Shown: positions 21,341 to 33,644 of the stretch, piece after piece | Layout of the letters: each line of letters begins with the position of its first letter | Position numbering within the stretch: the stretch's first letter is position 1 | NCBI GenBank assembly: GCA_029237695.1 | Contig: CM055265.1 | Location: 218,105,679-218,169,678, forward strand | Reading direction: 5' to 3' | Origin: Conchocele bisecta | Taxonomy: Eukaryota; Mollusca; Bivalvia; Lucinida; Thyasiridae | Length of the DNA: 64,000 bases | Translations under genes and position numbers: made by a program | The notes under the pieces: model-generated | Databases searched by the model: none | Seen by the model: the letters and a program-made list of their open reading frames with translations, nothing else | What the model was told of the DNA's origin: nothing

Positions 21341-21348
21341 GCGTAGTC

Positions 21349-21704
21349 TAATAGTGTAGAATTGTGACCTGGCCTGCTATGTGATCTACAATTCCATTAG
21401 CAGTGGGCCGTTTCACTAAACTTCTTACGACTAAAATGTTCGTAAGTGCAAACTTATGCTAGTCTGTAAACTTCACATTAACAATGTTTTCTTGTGAACA
21501 ATTATTGGATTTACATTTATTGAGCATAGGCTGCATATGCAGCCTATGCTCAATAAATGTAAATCCATCAATTGAAATTTTCAAACGATTCCAAATTTGC
21601 ACTTACGGACATTTTAGTCGTACAAAGTTTAGTGAAACGGGCCCCATGTTAATAGTGTAGAATTGTCACCTGGCCTGCTATGTGATCTACAATTCCATTA
21701 GCTG
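21349..21704. repeat. A MITE enclosed by 55-bp direct repeats
   Basis: TAATAGTGTAGAATTGTGAC through ATTCCATTAGCAG (21349-21403) recurs at 21650-21704 with two substitutions. An A element fills the space between. Confidence 0.85.
21405..21645. mobile_element. A hairpin MITE
   Basis: GGGCCGTTTCACTAAACTTC to GTTTAGTGAAACGGGCCCC, with the perfect palindrome ATTGAGCATAGGCTGCATAT and its complement. Confidence 0.85.
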
Positions 21705-21824
21705 GTCTCTGGCTAACCGGCTGACAAAGCAAAATTTAATAAAATTTCTCTTGAGAATAATTCTGAACATTAGTCGGATATCGATCAATACCCATGTATC
21801 ATGTTTGCAAAACAGCTACTGTCT

Positions 21825-22985
21825 GTTGCACTTTTGCTGCCGACAAACTTTTGGCTATTTTCACATTAAATTTAAATGGAAGTACTTTTTCATTAATAAC
21901 ATAAGTCACCCTCCCCAACACATTTTATTTGATGAAATTCCATCAACTATTGATTTGTATGCCCCCGCCACCGAATGGTGAGGGGGGCATATAGTGTTAC
22001 CGGCGTCCGTACGTACGTAGGTACGTACGTACTGAAACCTTAACACTCGGGTAAATGGCTTATAATTTATGTTTCCTTGTTCGGATCTGCTTCACATTTC
22101 ACCCACGCATTGCTCCAGTGGTCCTCTACCGCTCTGTGTGACAAATCCACATTCATCCCGTCCCCGCCAAGCCCAGGGTCAAGGTCACAGACTTGGTGCA
22201 TTTGAAACCTTAACGCTCGATTAAATGGCTTATAATTTCTGTTGCCTTGTTTGGATATGCTTCACAGTTCACACACGCATTGCTCCAATGGTCCTCTACC
22301 GCCCTGTGACAAATCCACATTCGTCCCGCCCCCGATAAGCCCAGGGTCAAGGTCACAGACTTGGTGCGTTCGAAACCTTAACGCTCGAGTAAATGGCTTA
22401 TAATTTCTGTGTCCTTCCTCGGATCTGCTTCACATTTCACACATGCATTGCTCCAATGGTTGTTCTCTACTGCCCTGTGACAAATTCACATTCGTCCCGC
22501 CCCCACCAAGCCAAGGGTCAAGGTCACAGACTTGGTGCGTTTGAAACATTAACGCTCGGGTAAATGGCTTATAATTTCTGTTTCCTTGTTTTCAAATGTG
22601 TCTCGTTTTCTTTGGCTGCCAGCGGGGGCATTCGTGTGCCGACAGGCCACATTTCTGGTATTTATTTCTTTTGCTTATATCCAGGAGGAGTCAAAAAACG
22701 TTTGGAAATTGACTCCGAAACCGGCTCAGATAGCTTGGAAATGAAGTAACTAAGAAAACAAAAATTATATTCTGAAAATCGGTCCACGGATTCCAAAATT
22801 ATTTAAAAAAAAATCTGTTTTAGCCCTCATGTTAAATTCCCATAGGAAAATTGTTTCACAATAAAATCAATATTTGACGGAATTTCATCAAATAAAAAAA
22901 TTGGGGAAGGGTGAAAGTACTTACATTTAAATATTTTTTAGATTTAATGTGTATAATAGCCAAAAGTTTGTTGCCGTGCCGTAGC
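21825..22985. mobile_element. foldback element carrying a satellite cassette
   Basis: Long inverted arms start GCCGACAAACTTTTGGCTAT and include GTCACCCTCCCCAACACA; the right arm (about 22850-22975) is the complement. Between the arms lies a cassette: GGGGGCATATAGTGTTACC, a CGTA run, and about 3.3 tandem units of ~170 bp (marker CTTAACGCTCGGGTAAATGG, near 22028, 22204, 22370, 22541), ending near GCCGACAGGCCACATTTC. The same arms enclose a different satellite at 34160-35190. Confidence 0.7.
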
Positions 22986-23108
22986 TAATTGCCGTGATGA
23001 CCAATGAAGACCTAGCCTACTGTCATTTTGGCCATGAAACATTCTGCCCACTGTGAAAGGTCATGATAAGAATGCTGTTGAGCAATTACGCATATTGGAA
23101 ATGAATTA

Positions 23109-23530
23109 ACTCTTTCAATGCTACAGGCCTCTATTTTAATGTTTGCAAACAGTGTAGATCCAGATGAGACGGCTCGAAACGATCTGGATCTGACACTATT
23201 TGTAAATATTTTGTTTTTTTACGAAATTTACACTTTTCTAGTAAATGGAATAGACTGAAAATACACCAGGTCTATGCCAGTTATTTAGATGTGACATGGT
23301 TAACCCTTTCACCCCTAAGTCACTGGAATGGATTTTGATATGTCAATTTCGCAGCCCACAAAATAATTTTCCGACTAGTCCATTTCTGAACATGGGGTGT
23401 TTTTGTTCGCAAAAATAAGAATAGTACTTGCAAAATGTGCAGATCCTGATGAGACGGCTCGTCACGAGCCGGCTCATCTGGATCTACACTTTTTGCCAAT
23501 ACACACTACAGGTTTATGGTGTTGAAAGGG
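23109..23530. mobile_element. B-related element followed by a B element
   Basis: TTAA at 23105-23108, then a diverged relative (GACGGCTCGAAACGATCTGG) to TTAA at 23300-23303, followed directly by a standard B (23304-23530) with core GACGGCTCGTCACGAGCC. The two share the middle TTAA. Confidence 0.75.
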
Positions 23531-23624
23531 CTACGCCCATTTTGTCAGATCATGAGTCATATAATGTCGGTTTGCTAGTGACAGTAATGTATCTTTGTTG
23601 ATTCAATGGTGAGTATTGCACATC

Positions 23625-23850
23625 TGATAAGGCAGACATATGCGTAATTTCCTAATTACAATATTTTCCGTAAATGGCGTCAAAACATGACAAAATTTTC
23701 CGAATATAATCCGCATGTACTCTGACAATTTTGTCAACTTTTGACTTTATTTATGAAAAATATTGTAAATTTTGTAAACGTATTTAATGAAATTACGCAG
23801 ATGTCAGAAGGTACAAAATCACATGGCGTGTCTCATATAACCTCCAGATA
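23625..23850. mobile_element. P element
   Basis: AGACATATGCGTAATTTCCT on the left and GTACAAAATCACATGGCGTG then TCTCATAT on the right; inside GTAAATGGCGTCAAAACATG. Left end eroded. Confidence 0.6.
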
Positions 23851-24434
23851 AGTGAGGTACCTTTCCTCATTTGCAACAATTTGAGAGATACTGGTCCTTG
23901 GACATTCACTCCGTACGGTAACATCTAATTGTCTTACTCATGGCCGGTAACCTACTTCAGTGACCGAATGGCGAACAGCGCAGCTCCTGATCAGATGCGC
24001 AGTCTGATCTGGGGCTACGCTGATCACACATACATAAGGTCTTCTCTATGCAGCCCACGGGCAATATTGAACAGTCTAGATGGCTTAATGTAGTCTATAA
24101 GGACTCCGGTGTTGGTTTCCGTATGTTGTAATATCACACTCGCCTGAGTTACGTGGGATAATTGTTCTCGGATGATCGATGGACCAGCTACATAGGACTG
24201 GCAGGTAAGTGAATTTGTATAATCGTCCTGTATTTGTAGACAAAATGCCAAGTACATCTTTCTAGATAACTTTGTGTATAATATTTGAAAGAAAAAAAAT
24301 ATTCTCGATGATGCCATAGATAATGCCAATGTTTGTTATGTGCTGTGGGAAAATCAAAATTATGGCTTTATGACTAGTGTGGCTTCAGATTACTATGACT
24401 AGTTTTCACAATTTGTGTCTGAATCCATAATTAG

Positions 24435-24520
24435 GGATTACCATAGGCTTTAGCAACTAGTGTAAATCCAGATCAGCCTGAGCATTTGCGCAGTCTTATC
24501 ATGTTCTGTACTGTTTACCA
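24435..24520. repeat. G fragment
   Basis: CAACTAGTGTAAATCCAGAT and CGCAGTCTTATCATGTTCTG match the left half of G. Confidence 0.5.
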
Positions 24521-24726
24521 ATCAGTAGGGAAACTGACACTGATCCAGGCCCGTATCATATGTACCCCCCTTAATCCGCTGTGTAATTTTTTTTTTAGCA
24601 ATTCCGGCCCTTCACACGGTTGATAACGCACCCCCCTATGCAAATTCCTGTGTACGGGTCTGTGATCCCTGATTGTATAGGCAATATGCTCCTCACAACC
24701 CACCACATACATGGAGAATACCTGCG

Positions 24727-24967
24727 GGCCGTTTCCCTAAACTTTGTACAACTAAAATATTTGTAAGTGCAAAATTATGACAGCCTGTAAATTTCACATT
24801 AACAATGTTTTCTTGTAAAGAAATATTGGATTTACATTTATTGAGCATAGGCTGCATATACAGCCTATGCTCAATAAATGTAAATCCATCAATTGAGATT
24901 TCCAGACGATCCTAAATTTGCACTTGCGAACATTTTAGTTGTACACAGTTTAGTGAAACGGCCCCCA
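24727..24967. mobile_element. A hairpin MITE
   Basis: GGGCCGTTTCCCTAAACTTT to CAGTTTAGTGAAACGGCCCC with the standard core. Confidence 0.85.
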
Positions 24968-25060
24968 GGTCAGTGTCTTTTGATATCAGGTGAGGCAAGG
25001 AAACGTGTAGGAATTCTTACATAGTCTGATAAGCTTAATATCAAGACATGCTAACATGGT
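24968..25060. repeat. O hairpin, degraded
   Basis: CAGTGTCTTTTGATATCAGG followed by GGAAACGTGTAGGAATTC and GATAAGCTTAATATCAAGAC. Confidence 0.6.
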
Positions 25061-25139
25061 ATTGTATTTATCATTTAGCATTTTATGAAACAGAATGGGC
25101 ATGTACACCAATAACATGATTTTTATCGGAAAAAAACCT

Positions 25140-25230
25140 GTGCGATAGTATAGGTTGAGGTTCCGTACGTCCATCTGTACATCTGTCCGTCCGTCCGTCC
25201 GTCCGTCCGTCCGTACGTACGTCTGTATGT
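25140..25230. repeat. CCGT microsatellite with cassette-like flank
   Basis: GTATAGGTTGAGGTTCCGTA followed by a run of CCGT. The layout recalls the head of the satellite cassettes. Confidence 0.55.
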
Positions 25231-25531
25231 GTACATTTATGTCAAAAGGTCAAATGGTTTGTAAGTTTCTCCAGTTAAGAGTCCAGTCTGCCACAGAGGC
25301 TTGCATATCCTTGTTTTACAATCATAATGTCCAGTTTAAATTGACCTTGTTCAACCAATGTAACATCGGTGAATGTAATTCCACTGTGGGTTAACTATGA
25401 TACAATGTATCAGTCCATGCAGCATCGATACAGCATTTTGTTATCAGTGCACAAGTATTCAGTCAATGCATAGAATTACCTGATAAAAGTTTACCTACAA
25501 TCTAGTAGACATAACATTTGGTTCTACCATT

Positions 25532-25898
25532 AACCCTTACAATGCTAAACCCTTACAATGCTAAAGCAAATTTTGTCGTCTGCTGTTTACTTCGTAATTT
25601 CCATTTTTCACAACAAAACATGGTTTGGCAGCACTTTAGAATCATTTCCAATGTAAATGATTCTAAAGTGCTGCCAAATTATGTTTTATTGAGGAAAAAA
25701 AGACAAAATATGAAACGACAGTAGATGATAATTTTTGTTTCCCGTTTGACTTCTTTCTCCATAAAAACATGGTTTGACAGTATTTTAGAATCATTTGGAA
25801 ATGATTATAAATTGCTGCCATGTCGTGTTTATCTTGAGAAAACTGGAAATTAACAAATAAACAAGACAACAAAAATTAATTCAGCATTCTAAGGGTTA
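25532..25898. mobile_element. two overlapping F elements
   Basis: TTAA-CCCTTACAATGCTAAA with a repeated short start, a first core TTTGGCAGCACTTTAGAATC with complement, then a second core (GACAGTATTTTAGAATC...) and the end AATTCAGCATTCTAAGGG + TTAA at about 25895. Confidence 0.7.
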
Positions 25899-26133
25899 AT
25901 TGGCAATGCTTGTAGTTTAAATGAAAAATAATAGATCGACAGTCATTTATCTGCTACTGGCAATTTGGCAAGGGGTGACGTGATCGTAATCTTTGATCTG
26001 CTCCATGAATTGATCTCGTCTGTAAAAAATCTGATCAATAAATATATAGTACTGGTAATGTAGAAGTTCATGTGTAGCCAGTACATAACATTTGTGACAT
26101 CTTATTATACTGTGCCTGTGTGTCTGTTGCCTC

Positions 26134-27386
26134 CAGAGCTCCAGATAAGTTTTATGTCTTAAGAGTATTATAACCGCTGATTTCAAATTCATTGCATATT
26201 TTAAATTATATTTGCAAATGGATTATTTAATTTACCGCTCATTTTTAGCTCGCCTGCACGAAGTGCAGAAGAGCTTATGGCATACCCCCAGCGTCTGCAT
26301 CCACAAACTTAACGTTGGGTAAATGTCTTATAACTTCTGTTTCCTTTCCTGGAACACCTTGTTATGTCATACATGCATTCCTCAGATGACCCTCTATCAT
26401 GCTGTAGCAAATCCAAGACCCACCACTCGACCCTTACCCCAAGGTCAAGGTCACAAGCTTAGCACATTCATAAACTTAACGTTGGGGTAAATGTCTTATA
26501 ACATGTGTTTCCTTTCATGGAACACCTTGATATTTCATACATGCATTCCTCAGATGACCCTCTATCATGCTGTAGCAAATCCACAACCCACCACCCAACC
26601 CTTACCCCAAGGTCAAGGTCACAAACTTAGCATGTTCATAAACTTAACGTTGGGGTAAATGTTGTGTAACTTCTGTTTCTTTACAGGGAACTCTTTGATA
26701 TTTCATACATGCATTCATCTGATGATCCTCTATTGTGCTACAGCAAATCCATGACCCACCCCCCCCCCCACCCCTTTCCCCAAGGTCAAGGTCACAAACC
26801 TTGCACATTCATACATGCATTCCTCATGTGAATAGCTATCATGCGGTAGAAATTCACCAACTTAGTGCGTTCATAAACTTACCGTTGGGTTAAATTTTGT
26901 TTTACTTCTGTTTGCAGGGAGCACATTGATATTTCATACATGCATTTATCTTAATATGCTATATTATGCTATAGCAAACCCACGACCCACCTTGCACCAC
27001 TGACCCCAATGTCAAGGTCCACCGCACGCCCCTTAACCCAAGATCAAGTTATATAATGTTCATGTTTTTTTATGCAACTGTGCCAAGTTTGAGTGAAGGC
27101 TGCCAACAGGCGAGCTTTGTTGTCTTCTGACAACTCTTGTTCCGATATCAAATGGGAATAACTCAGCAAAAAAGTAAACAAAATTGAAAAATCTTTTTTT
27201 TAGTATTTCAGCTCAAAGAAGTGAATTTTCAACTTTATTACAGCAATTATACTTTTTTTATTTGAAAATCAATGAGTATTTGCAAATTGTTTTGAGTACT
27301 TTGTACTCCCACTTTTGAAAATAAATGTGTATGTAGGTAAAATAAATGCGTAAAATACACCAATACGTGCCTTATCTGGAGCTCTG
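26134..27386. mobile_element. C MITE interrupted by a satellite cassette
   Basis: CAGAGCTCCAGATAAGTTTT at the left and CCTTATCTGGAGCTCTG at the right. The C body breaks off near 26246 and resumes near 27143. GCCT on both flanks is all that remains of the duplication. Confidence 0.8.
26247..27142. mobile_element. satellite cassette with ~168-bp units
   Basis: Head AGCTCGCCTGCACGAAGTGC (hairpin), then units marked AACTTAACGTTGGG near 26305, 26473, 26641 and a diverged one at 26876. The tail is CAACAGGCGAGCTTTGTTGT. TCAAGGTCA recurs once per unit. Same architecture as the pearl/DINE-like cassettes. Confidence 0.65.
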
Positions 27387-27445
27387 AGCCTGACAGTTAT
27401 GATTACCAGTCCATCTGCCTACCCTGTCCTGACTGCTCCTGTTCA

Positions 27446-28150
27446 CATATGTGGCTGTGACTGGAGAAATGGGCTTATGACATTTATGGCCAGTGTAGCT
27501 CCTGATCTAATAGCACATTCCTGTAGCCTGATTACAATCTATAGTGTTTGTTAGAAGCATGACGGTGTTTCATTGATGGAATGGCGAACAGTGCAGATCC
27601 TGATCAGACTGTGCAGATGCACAGGCTGATCTGGTGGGTGGTGGTCAGGCGAATGAGCCGGCGTAAATTAATGGTATGGGTTCCTCCTTATAGGAATCAT
27701 GATTTGCCTGGTTTGGCTCTCAGGTACGTTTTATCTTTGGCTCTTTAGTTACCTGGGAGTTTAATTGGGTTATTGCCCATTATAAAAGTAGTAAGATTAT
27801 TACTGATCCTACTGATTTTGGGAGGGCCCAAGCGATTCTGGTGTGGCGAGGACCTGGCATCAGATTAGGATTATTCTGATTTCAGGGCTGAATATATAGT
27901 TTTGTTATTGTAAATAGTCAGTTCTGATTTTGGGATTTTCCCCCCATTTATACATGTACTTGAACATGTACATGTACTTGTACAGGCAATATATGGGATT
28001 TAGTACTGAACCCATTGACCCGGCCTTAAATGACCTTAGCTGTTAATAGGCTGTTAAAACAAACAAACAAACAAACAAACAAACAGGCTGATCTGGATCT
28101 ACACTGGTCGCAAAACTCATAAGCCCATTTTCTCCCCTCATAACCATGTA
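27446..28150. mobile_element. G hairpin split by a SINE-2
   Basis: ATGTGGCTGTGACTGGAGAA starts the G element. After the SINE it resumes at 28097 with ATCTACACTGGTCGCAAAAC to the TCTCC-CATAACC end. Confidence 0.75.
27635..28084 (+). mobile_element. SINE-2, complete, with 12-bp target duplication
   Basis: AGGCTGATCTGG at 27623-27634 and 28085-28096 flank a ~450-bp insertion. It has a tRNA-like head, GGACCTGGCAT-AGATTAGG, the 3' end ATGACCTTAGCTGTTAATAG then GCTGTTAA, and an (AAAC)n tail. Duplication and tail prove retroposition. The GACCTTAGCTGTT 3' end is shared with SINE-1, suggesting one LINE partner. Confidence 0.85.
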
Positions 28151-28567
28151 TTAATTGATACTCAATAATGATACCCTGTATGGTTAATTGGTCATATGAA
28201 AAACACATAGCCTCCTGCCTGCCTGACAGCAGCGTAGTTGCAGAAGTTATACGAGCAATCTGGTCCATGCTAAGTCTATGCCATGCAAAGATTCGGAATA
28301 AAATATTCATTTCTGACAAACGGTTTGGACCAGGATCTATATCCATGGTTTACATGAATTAGTTGATTTTCTTCGCTATCAAGATTGGCAGGTTACAGTT
28401 TGTTTGTTAGGTGTAGCTGGTCCATTGCCAGAATGTCATGTACAATAGGTAGATCACATCAACTTGGCTTTGCCCAACTGCATATCGCACAACTCGTACA
28501 CAAACCATTGTTGTGCATGGATGTATCAATAGACGTCCAACTACATGCACGGATATGTACAATCCAG

Positions 28568-28808
28568 GGGCCCGTTTCACTAAACTTTGTACGACTAAAA
28601 TGTTTGTAAGTGCAAAGTTATGATAGTCTGTAAATTTCACATTACCACTGTTTTCTTGTAAACAATTATTGGATTTACATTTATTGAGCATATGCTGCAT
28701 ATGCCGCCTATGCTCAATAAATGTAAATTCATAAATCAAAATTTCCAGACGATCCTAAATTTTCACTTACGAACGTTTTAGTGTTACGAAGTTTAGTGAA
28801 ATGGCCCC
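28568..28808. mobile_element. A hairpin MITE
   Basis: GGGCCCGTTTCACTAAACTT to GAAGTTTAGTGAAATGGCCC, normal core. Confidence 0.85.
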
Positions 28809-28837
28809 CAGCATCTCGTGTGTAATTCTCCTCTACA

Positions 28838-29092
28838 GAGCCCCGCAGGGACATAGATTTTTTTTTTTTATTAATTTGTTCCCACAAAATAACAATTTGT
28901 GGGAATGAATTGTTAAATTGAGGGAACAAATTGTCATTTCGTGGGAATGAATTGTTAATTTCAGGGAACAAATTGTTATATCGTGGGAATGAATTGTTAA
29001 TTCGAGGGAACAAATTGTTAAATTGAGGGAACAAATTGTTATTTTGTGGGAACGAATTAATAAAACAAGATCCATGTCCCCTTCGGGGCTCC
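28838..29092. mobile_element. S element with internal 24-bp repeats
   Basis: AGCCCCGCAGGGACAT at the left and ATGTCCCCTTCGGGGCTCC at the right. Between them GGGAACAAATTGTTA and GGGAATGAATTGTTA alternate about seven times. The second copy is at 38437-38632. Minus-strand ORFs here are repeat products. Confidence 0.75.
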
Positions 29093-29785
29093 GTACTTCT
29101 CAGTGCTATTTTGTTTTATTTTATGGAATTGTGAATGATATGTGAACACATTTTGTACAGACCAATTTGTGAACGACGAGTGATCTATGGTGTATAGCTG
29201 AAGGCTTTTGAAGTTTATCGTATGCGAGTATAAATTGCTACAAGTATATTAGTTTATTTGACTTGTTTAGCTCAATTTGCCCACTGAAATCTATAATCAA
29301 ACTTGATTTGTCTGTAAAAATTAGCTATACAATCACCAAGATCTGCGAACCTAATTTGGAGAATTTACCTACAGTTTTGTTATCTCTAGATCAAAGCGTC
29401 ACATTGCCTTCTTTATACCTGAATGTTAAACAGCAGACAGGTGGTGGCCGCGATCATTATTGAGGAATCTAAATATGCGGAACATTAATTGAAATTAGAT
29501 AATTTTGTGTATCAGTTTACATTCTACGTTGACCATATGGTAATGCGGACCTCGGCATGTATCTATGGGTATATTCGGCTGGAGTATGGAGCCGTGATTG
29601 AGTGGCTCAAGTATTGAATCCGTGGTGTGAAGTGTGGGATTTATCACTTAGTGCTTCATAAATTTCTTGTCAAAAATGTGAAGTGTTTCAAATGGAATAT
29701 TACATGTCCTATAATATCATTATCCTGCAATGCAGAACTATCACTATTCTATGTGGATTTTAATGGAGTGAATATTTGATAATCT

Positions 29786-29972
29786 GGGAGCCGTTTCACT
29801 AAACTTCATATGTCACTAAGATGTTTGTAAGTGCAAATTTAGGATTGTCTGGAAATTTCAATTGATGGAGTTACATTTATTGAGCATAGGCTGCATAAAT
29901 CCAAGAAAACATTGTTAATATGAAATTTACATAATTTTGCACTTACAAATATTTTAGTTGTAAGAAGTTTAG
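29786..29972. mobile_element. A MITE, internally deleted
   Basis: GAGCCGTTTCACTAAACTTC and AAATTTAGGATTGTCTGG then ATTGAGCATAGGCTGCATAA jump straight to the right arm; the palindrome's second half is lost. Confidence 0.75.
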
Positions 29973-30284
29973 GATAGGATAGGAGGAATAAATACAACTA
30001 TATATATACATGTTTTAGTATAGATATATGCTTTTGAGCTGATCTTATTAACTCTTTAAACCAGAGAGACCACAAAGCCAACATTTGCAAACAATGTAGA
30101 TGAAGATGAGCTGGGTCTTTATGAGCATCTCATGCAGGATCTGCAGGGTTTGTCATTATTTTTAAGATTTTAAACAATAATCTTTTTTTGTTGATTAATG
30201 TCTTGCCAAGATTTGCACTAAATTTGCAGTTAACATTACATTTCATGCTTGTAATACAAATTGATGCGCTCGCTGCGCCATATA

Positions 30285-30678
30285 ACCAAGGTGCATGATC
30301 TCGAGGTTACAACAACAACAACGCCACCCACTCCAAAGTAAGTATTATTTGATATTTTCCTTAATATGCAACGTATTTTGATGAAATATGGCCCAGGAAA
30401 TCGTCTTCATGAGCTGCATTTTGGTGGTCTAGGGAGCTTGGCACAGAGTTATGTCGTTTTTGCGAAGAATCGATTTCCATGACACGGAAATCGATTCTTC
30501 GCAAAAACGACAGAAGTTTGGGCGAAAATACAGAGACGACCAAATGCAGCTTAACAAGACGCGTTTGATGCGTCATATTTCATCAAAATACATTACGTAA
30601 TAAGGACACTATAAAGAATACGTACTTTGAATCGGTACTTGTTGTTGTTGTTAGTACCACGTGATCATACACCTTGAT
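30285..30678. mobile_element. R hairpin MITE
   Basis: CAAGGTGCATGATCTCGAGG at the left and CACGTGATCATACACCTTG at the right; the centre is the palindrome TCGTTTTTGCGAAGAATCGA and complement. Second copy at 38915-39332. Confidence 0.8.
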
Positions 30679-30899
30679 AACTGAATAGGCCGTTGTCATC
30701 TCTGAGGTAAACATTTCTGTTACTCAGCAGAATCTGACGGAATCTATTATACATGTTTCTCTGAACATGTTATATCTCGAAATGGATTATGCCTTCGTGA
30801 TAGGTGGCATCTACTGATCTGTTGTCTTAGTGATAAAACATTGTGTTATGGCATTGGGTAACTGCTCAGTGATGTTGTAGAAATAATTGGTGCTCCAAG

Positions 30900-31135
30900 A
30901 TCAGGGTGTTGCAAAACAAAAAAGTGGATTCACTGCTGAAGAAAACCAACTTCTTGATTTGTGCCTGGAAACTGCTTATACCGTAATAACACTATTTGGA
31001 GACAATTTGCTTTGGGAACCCCTATTAAATAGGGGTTTCCCAAAACAAATTCTATCCAAATACATTGTTATTGTGATGAAACCAGTACCGCCATTATACT
31101 ACCCCACAATATTGGTACGCTCACTGTTGTAGAAA
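30900..31135. repeat. imperfect foldback
   Basis: GGGAACCCCTATT and AATAGGGGTTTCCC form a perfect centre with weaker arms outward (ACACTATTTGGAGACAAT / CAAATTCTATCCAAATA). The ORF at 30887-31132 is a by-product. Confidence 0.55.
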
Positions 31136-31396
31136 AAAAACCATATATTTTTATGAGTTTCCCCAAATAAACGGTGTCCGAATATTTAGAGTTATTACTC
31201 TATACATTGGCTCCAGTTTGATTTTGTGGCTGTCCTCTTTGTTCGCTCACTCAGTATGTGATGGTTTCAATAATCATAGCTACATAAATATACAAGGGTT
31301 TGAGAACTTGTAGAAAATCCCTTTGTGTGTGTCTTTACCTGGCCAACTCGTGTTTGTTACCATCACAACTGATCTAGTCATAGTATGTGTCAGTAG

Positions 31397-31564
31397 TAGA
31401 GCTCCAGTTAAGGTGCGTAATTTCGAGGTAAATTTCTTATTTATCCATCAAAAATGGCAAGTTAGGAGTCGATTCTAAAGCACTCCCAACTTGCCATTTT
31501 TGATGAAGAAATAACAAAATTTCACCCCAAGTTGGTCAAATTATGCACCTTAACTGGAGATCTG
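31397..31564. mobile_element. D hairpin MITE
   Basis: TAGAGCTCCAGTTAAGGTGC to GCACCTTAACTGGAGATCTG; inner palindrome CAAAAATGGCAAGTT / AACTTGCCATTTTTG. Confidence 0.8.
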
Positions 31565-31594
31565 AGTATTATGTCATATTGGCACAAGTTGTGT

Positions 31595-31705
31595 TGGCGA
31601 TTTGAGTCTGGGTTCAATGTTTCACAATGGTTGTGTTGGCGATTTGAGTCTGGGTTCAATGTTTCACAATGGTTGTGTAGGTGATTTGGGTCGAGGTTCA
31701 ATGTT
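31595..31705. repeat. short tandem repeat, ~44-bp unit, 2-3 copies
   Basis: GTTGTGTTGGCGATTTGAGT followed by CTGGGTTCAATGTTTCACAA recurs, the third unit diverged. Confidence 0.8.
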
Positions 31706-32826
31706 TCACAATTGGCTCTTTGTGCGAGGTTAGCCACACTGATACAGTAAATCCCTACTATATATGAAGCAAATCTGTACCTATCATTTGATAATAGCCC
31801 TGTATTCATAGAAAATGATTTTTTTCTGTAAATTATATGGTTGTAAAGTTTAGAGCAAATTCAATATTTTATTTCCACCTACCGGTATCTGTTATTGGTT
31901 TTCCGATTTTCAAAATCATTTACCAAGATTGTTTTACACTTTCAAAAGCATCCATACAGTAAGGTCTATTATCTTATTTCTTTTCAAAGGATTGACTTTG
32001 AACGGGCCAACGTTTCTTTCTCCGATAACCCTGATAGTAGTTGACACAATGTCAACATAGCAAATCCGTTTTGATGGCTTACATTATGTTGCAGTAAATG
32101 CAGTGTTGGTTTGTTTGGTTTGTTGCACACATTCGACTGGATCATGTTTCTAAAGTCTAGTCTGTGATTGGTTGATAACAAGAGCTGGTGAAAGTCGGCT
32201 TTCAGTAGCGCAGATACGGAGGTATGTGTGTTTTTGTCCACCGATTAAAACATATCACCTGATAACGCTCCAGGGCTATCTCACTATTGGGAGGTAACCA
32301 CTGCCGTTGTGTTCAATACATGTACACATTTACTAGCTGCACGTTTGCCGCTTTATAGGCAACGGGTTGCACTATATCGCTACATCACGTTACACAGTAA
32401 AAATGTGCGTAATAGCATTTACACTTTGCACACTAAAATATCGGAAAAAAACCTGCAGGGGGTTGACGTTCATTCTTCACTATATTGTTAGTGAGAGACA
32501 ATTCTACAATATGACAGTAAAATATTACCATAAACTTACCTAATACAGTGCGTATTAGCAAAATTCTTAGGTCACTCTCCACAAAGTAGAAAGTAAACAA
32601 AGAACGCTTCAAGCACACATTTGGAAAGACTACTCCCATCATAACGCTTATGAAATACAGTGTAATGAAATGTAATTAGAGTTATGTACTCAGAACTACA
32701 CATGTACGTGTCCTGGTACACCTCCCAAACAGTTAACCCATTACATTCAGGATCCACGGAGCAGCAATTTGTTGACTCAAAATCATACATGTTTATATTT
32801 CTCCCTGGAAGCATGTATTGTTACTA

Positions 32827-33581
32827 CAGTGGAACCTCTCTAAACTGGACACCCGGGGAGTCCTAATGGTACCTCTCTAAACCGGACACCCTGGGAGTCC
32901 TAATGATACCTCTCTAAATCGGACACCCTGGGAGTCCTAATGGTACCTCTCTAAACCGGACACCCTGGGAGTCCTAATGGTACCTCTCTAAACCGGACAC
33001 CCTGGGAGTCCTAATGGTACCTCTCCAAACCGGACACCCTGGGAGTCCTAATGATACCTCTCTAAACCGGACACCCTGGGAGTCCTAATGGTACCTCTCT
33101 AAACCGGACACCCTGGGAGGTCCTAATGGTACCTCTCTAAACCGGACACCCTGGGAGTCCTAATGGTACCTCTCTAAACACCCTGGGAGGTCCTAATGGT
33201 ACCTCTCTAAACCGGACACCCTGGGAGGTCCTAATGGTACCTCTCTAAACCGGACACCCTGGGAGGTCCTAATGGTACCTCTCTAAACCGGACCTGGGAG
33301 GTCCTAATTGTACCTCTCCAAACCGGACACCCTGGGAGGTCCTAATGGTACCTCTCTAAACCAGACACCCTGGGATGTCCTAATGGTACCTCTCTAAACC
33401 GGACACCCGGGGGACCTCCCAGGGTGTCCGGTTTAGAGAGGTACCATTTTAAAACAGACATGTGACTACTTCAAGACACACGTGGGTGCTTTGTGATCAT
33501 GAACAGGCAGTATTATCAGAGATAAATGGCAATGAAACTCAACAAAATTTAACACCACTCACCTTTAGAGAGGTTACACTG
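32827..33581. mobile_element. K element with an expanded internal array
   Basis: CAGTGGAACCTCTCTAAACT at the left and GAGAGGTTACACTG at the right, in TA (32825-32826 and 33582-33583). About 16 units of 36-37 bp, reading GGTACCTCTCTAAACCGGAC + ACCCTGGGAGTCCTAAT, fill 32846-33410. The unit derives from K's own terminal sequence. Confidence 0.9.
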
Positions 33582-33644
33582 TACCATGATTGTCTCACAA
33601 ATCTGTAACACGCTGACAACATAATCATGTTGTTATTGAGCCAG

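Noticed and set aside
30887..31132. 81-codon ORF
   Set aside because: It spans an imperfect palindrome, and both arms are translated; no family resemblance.
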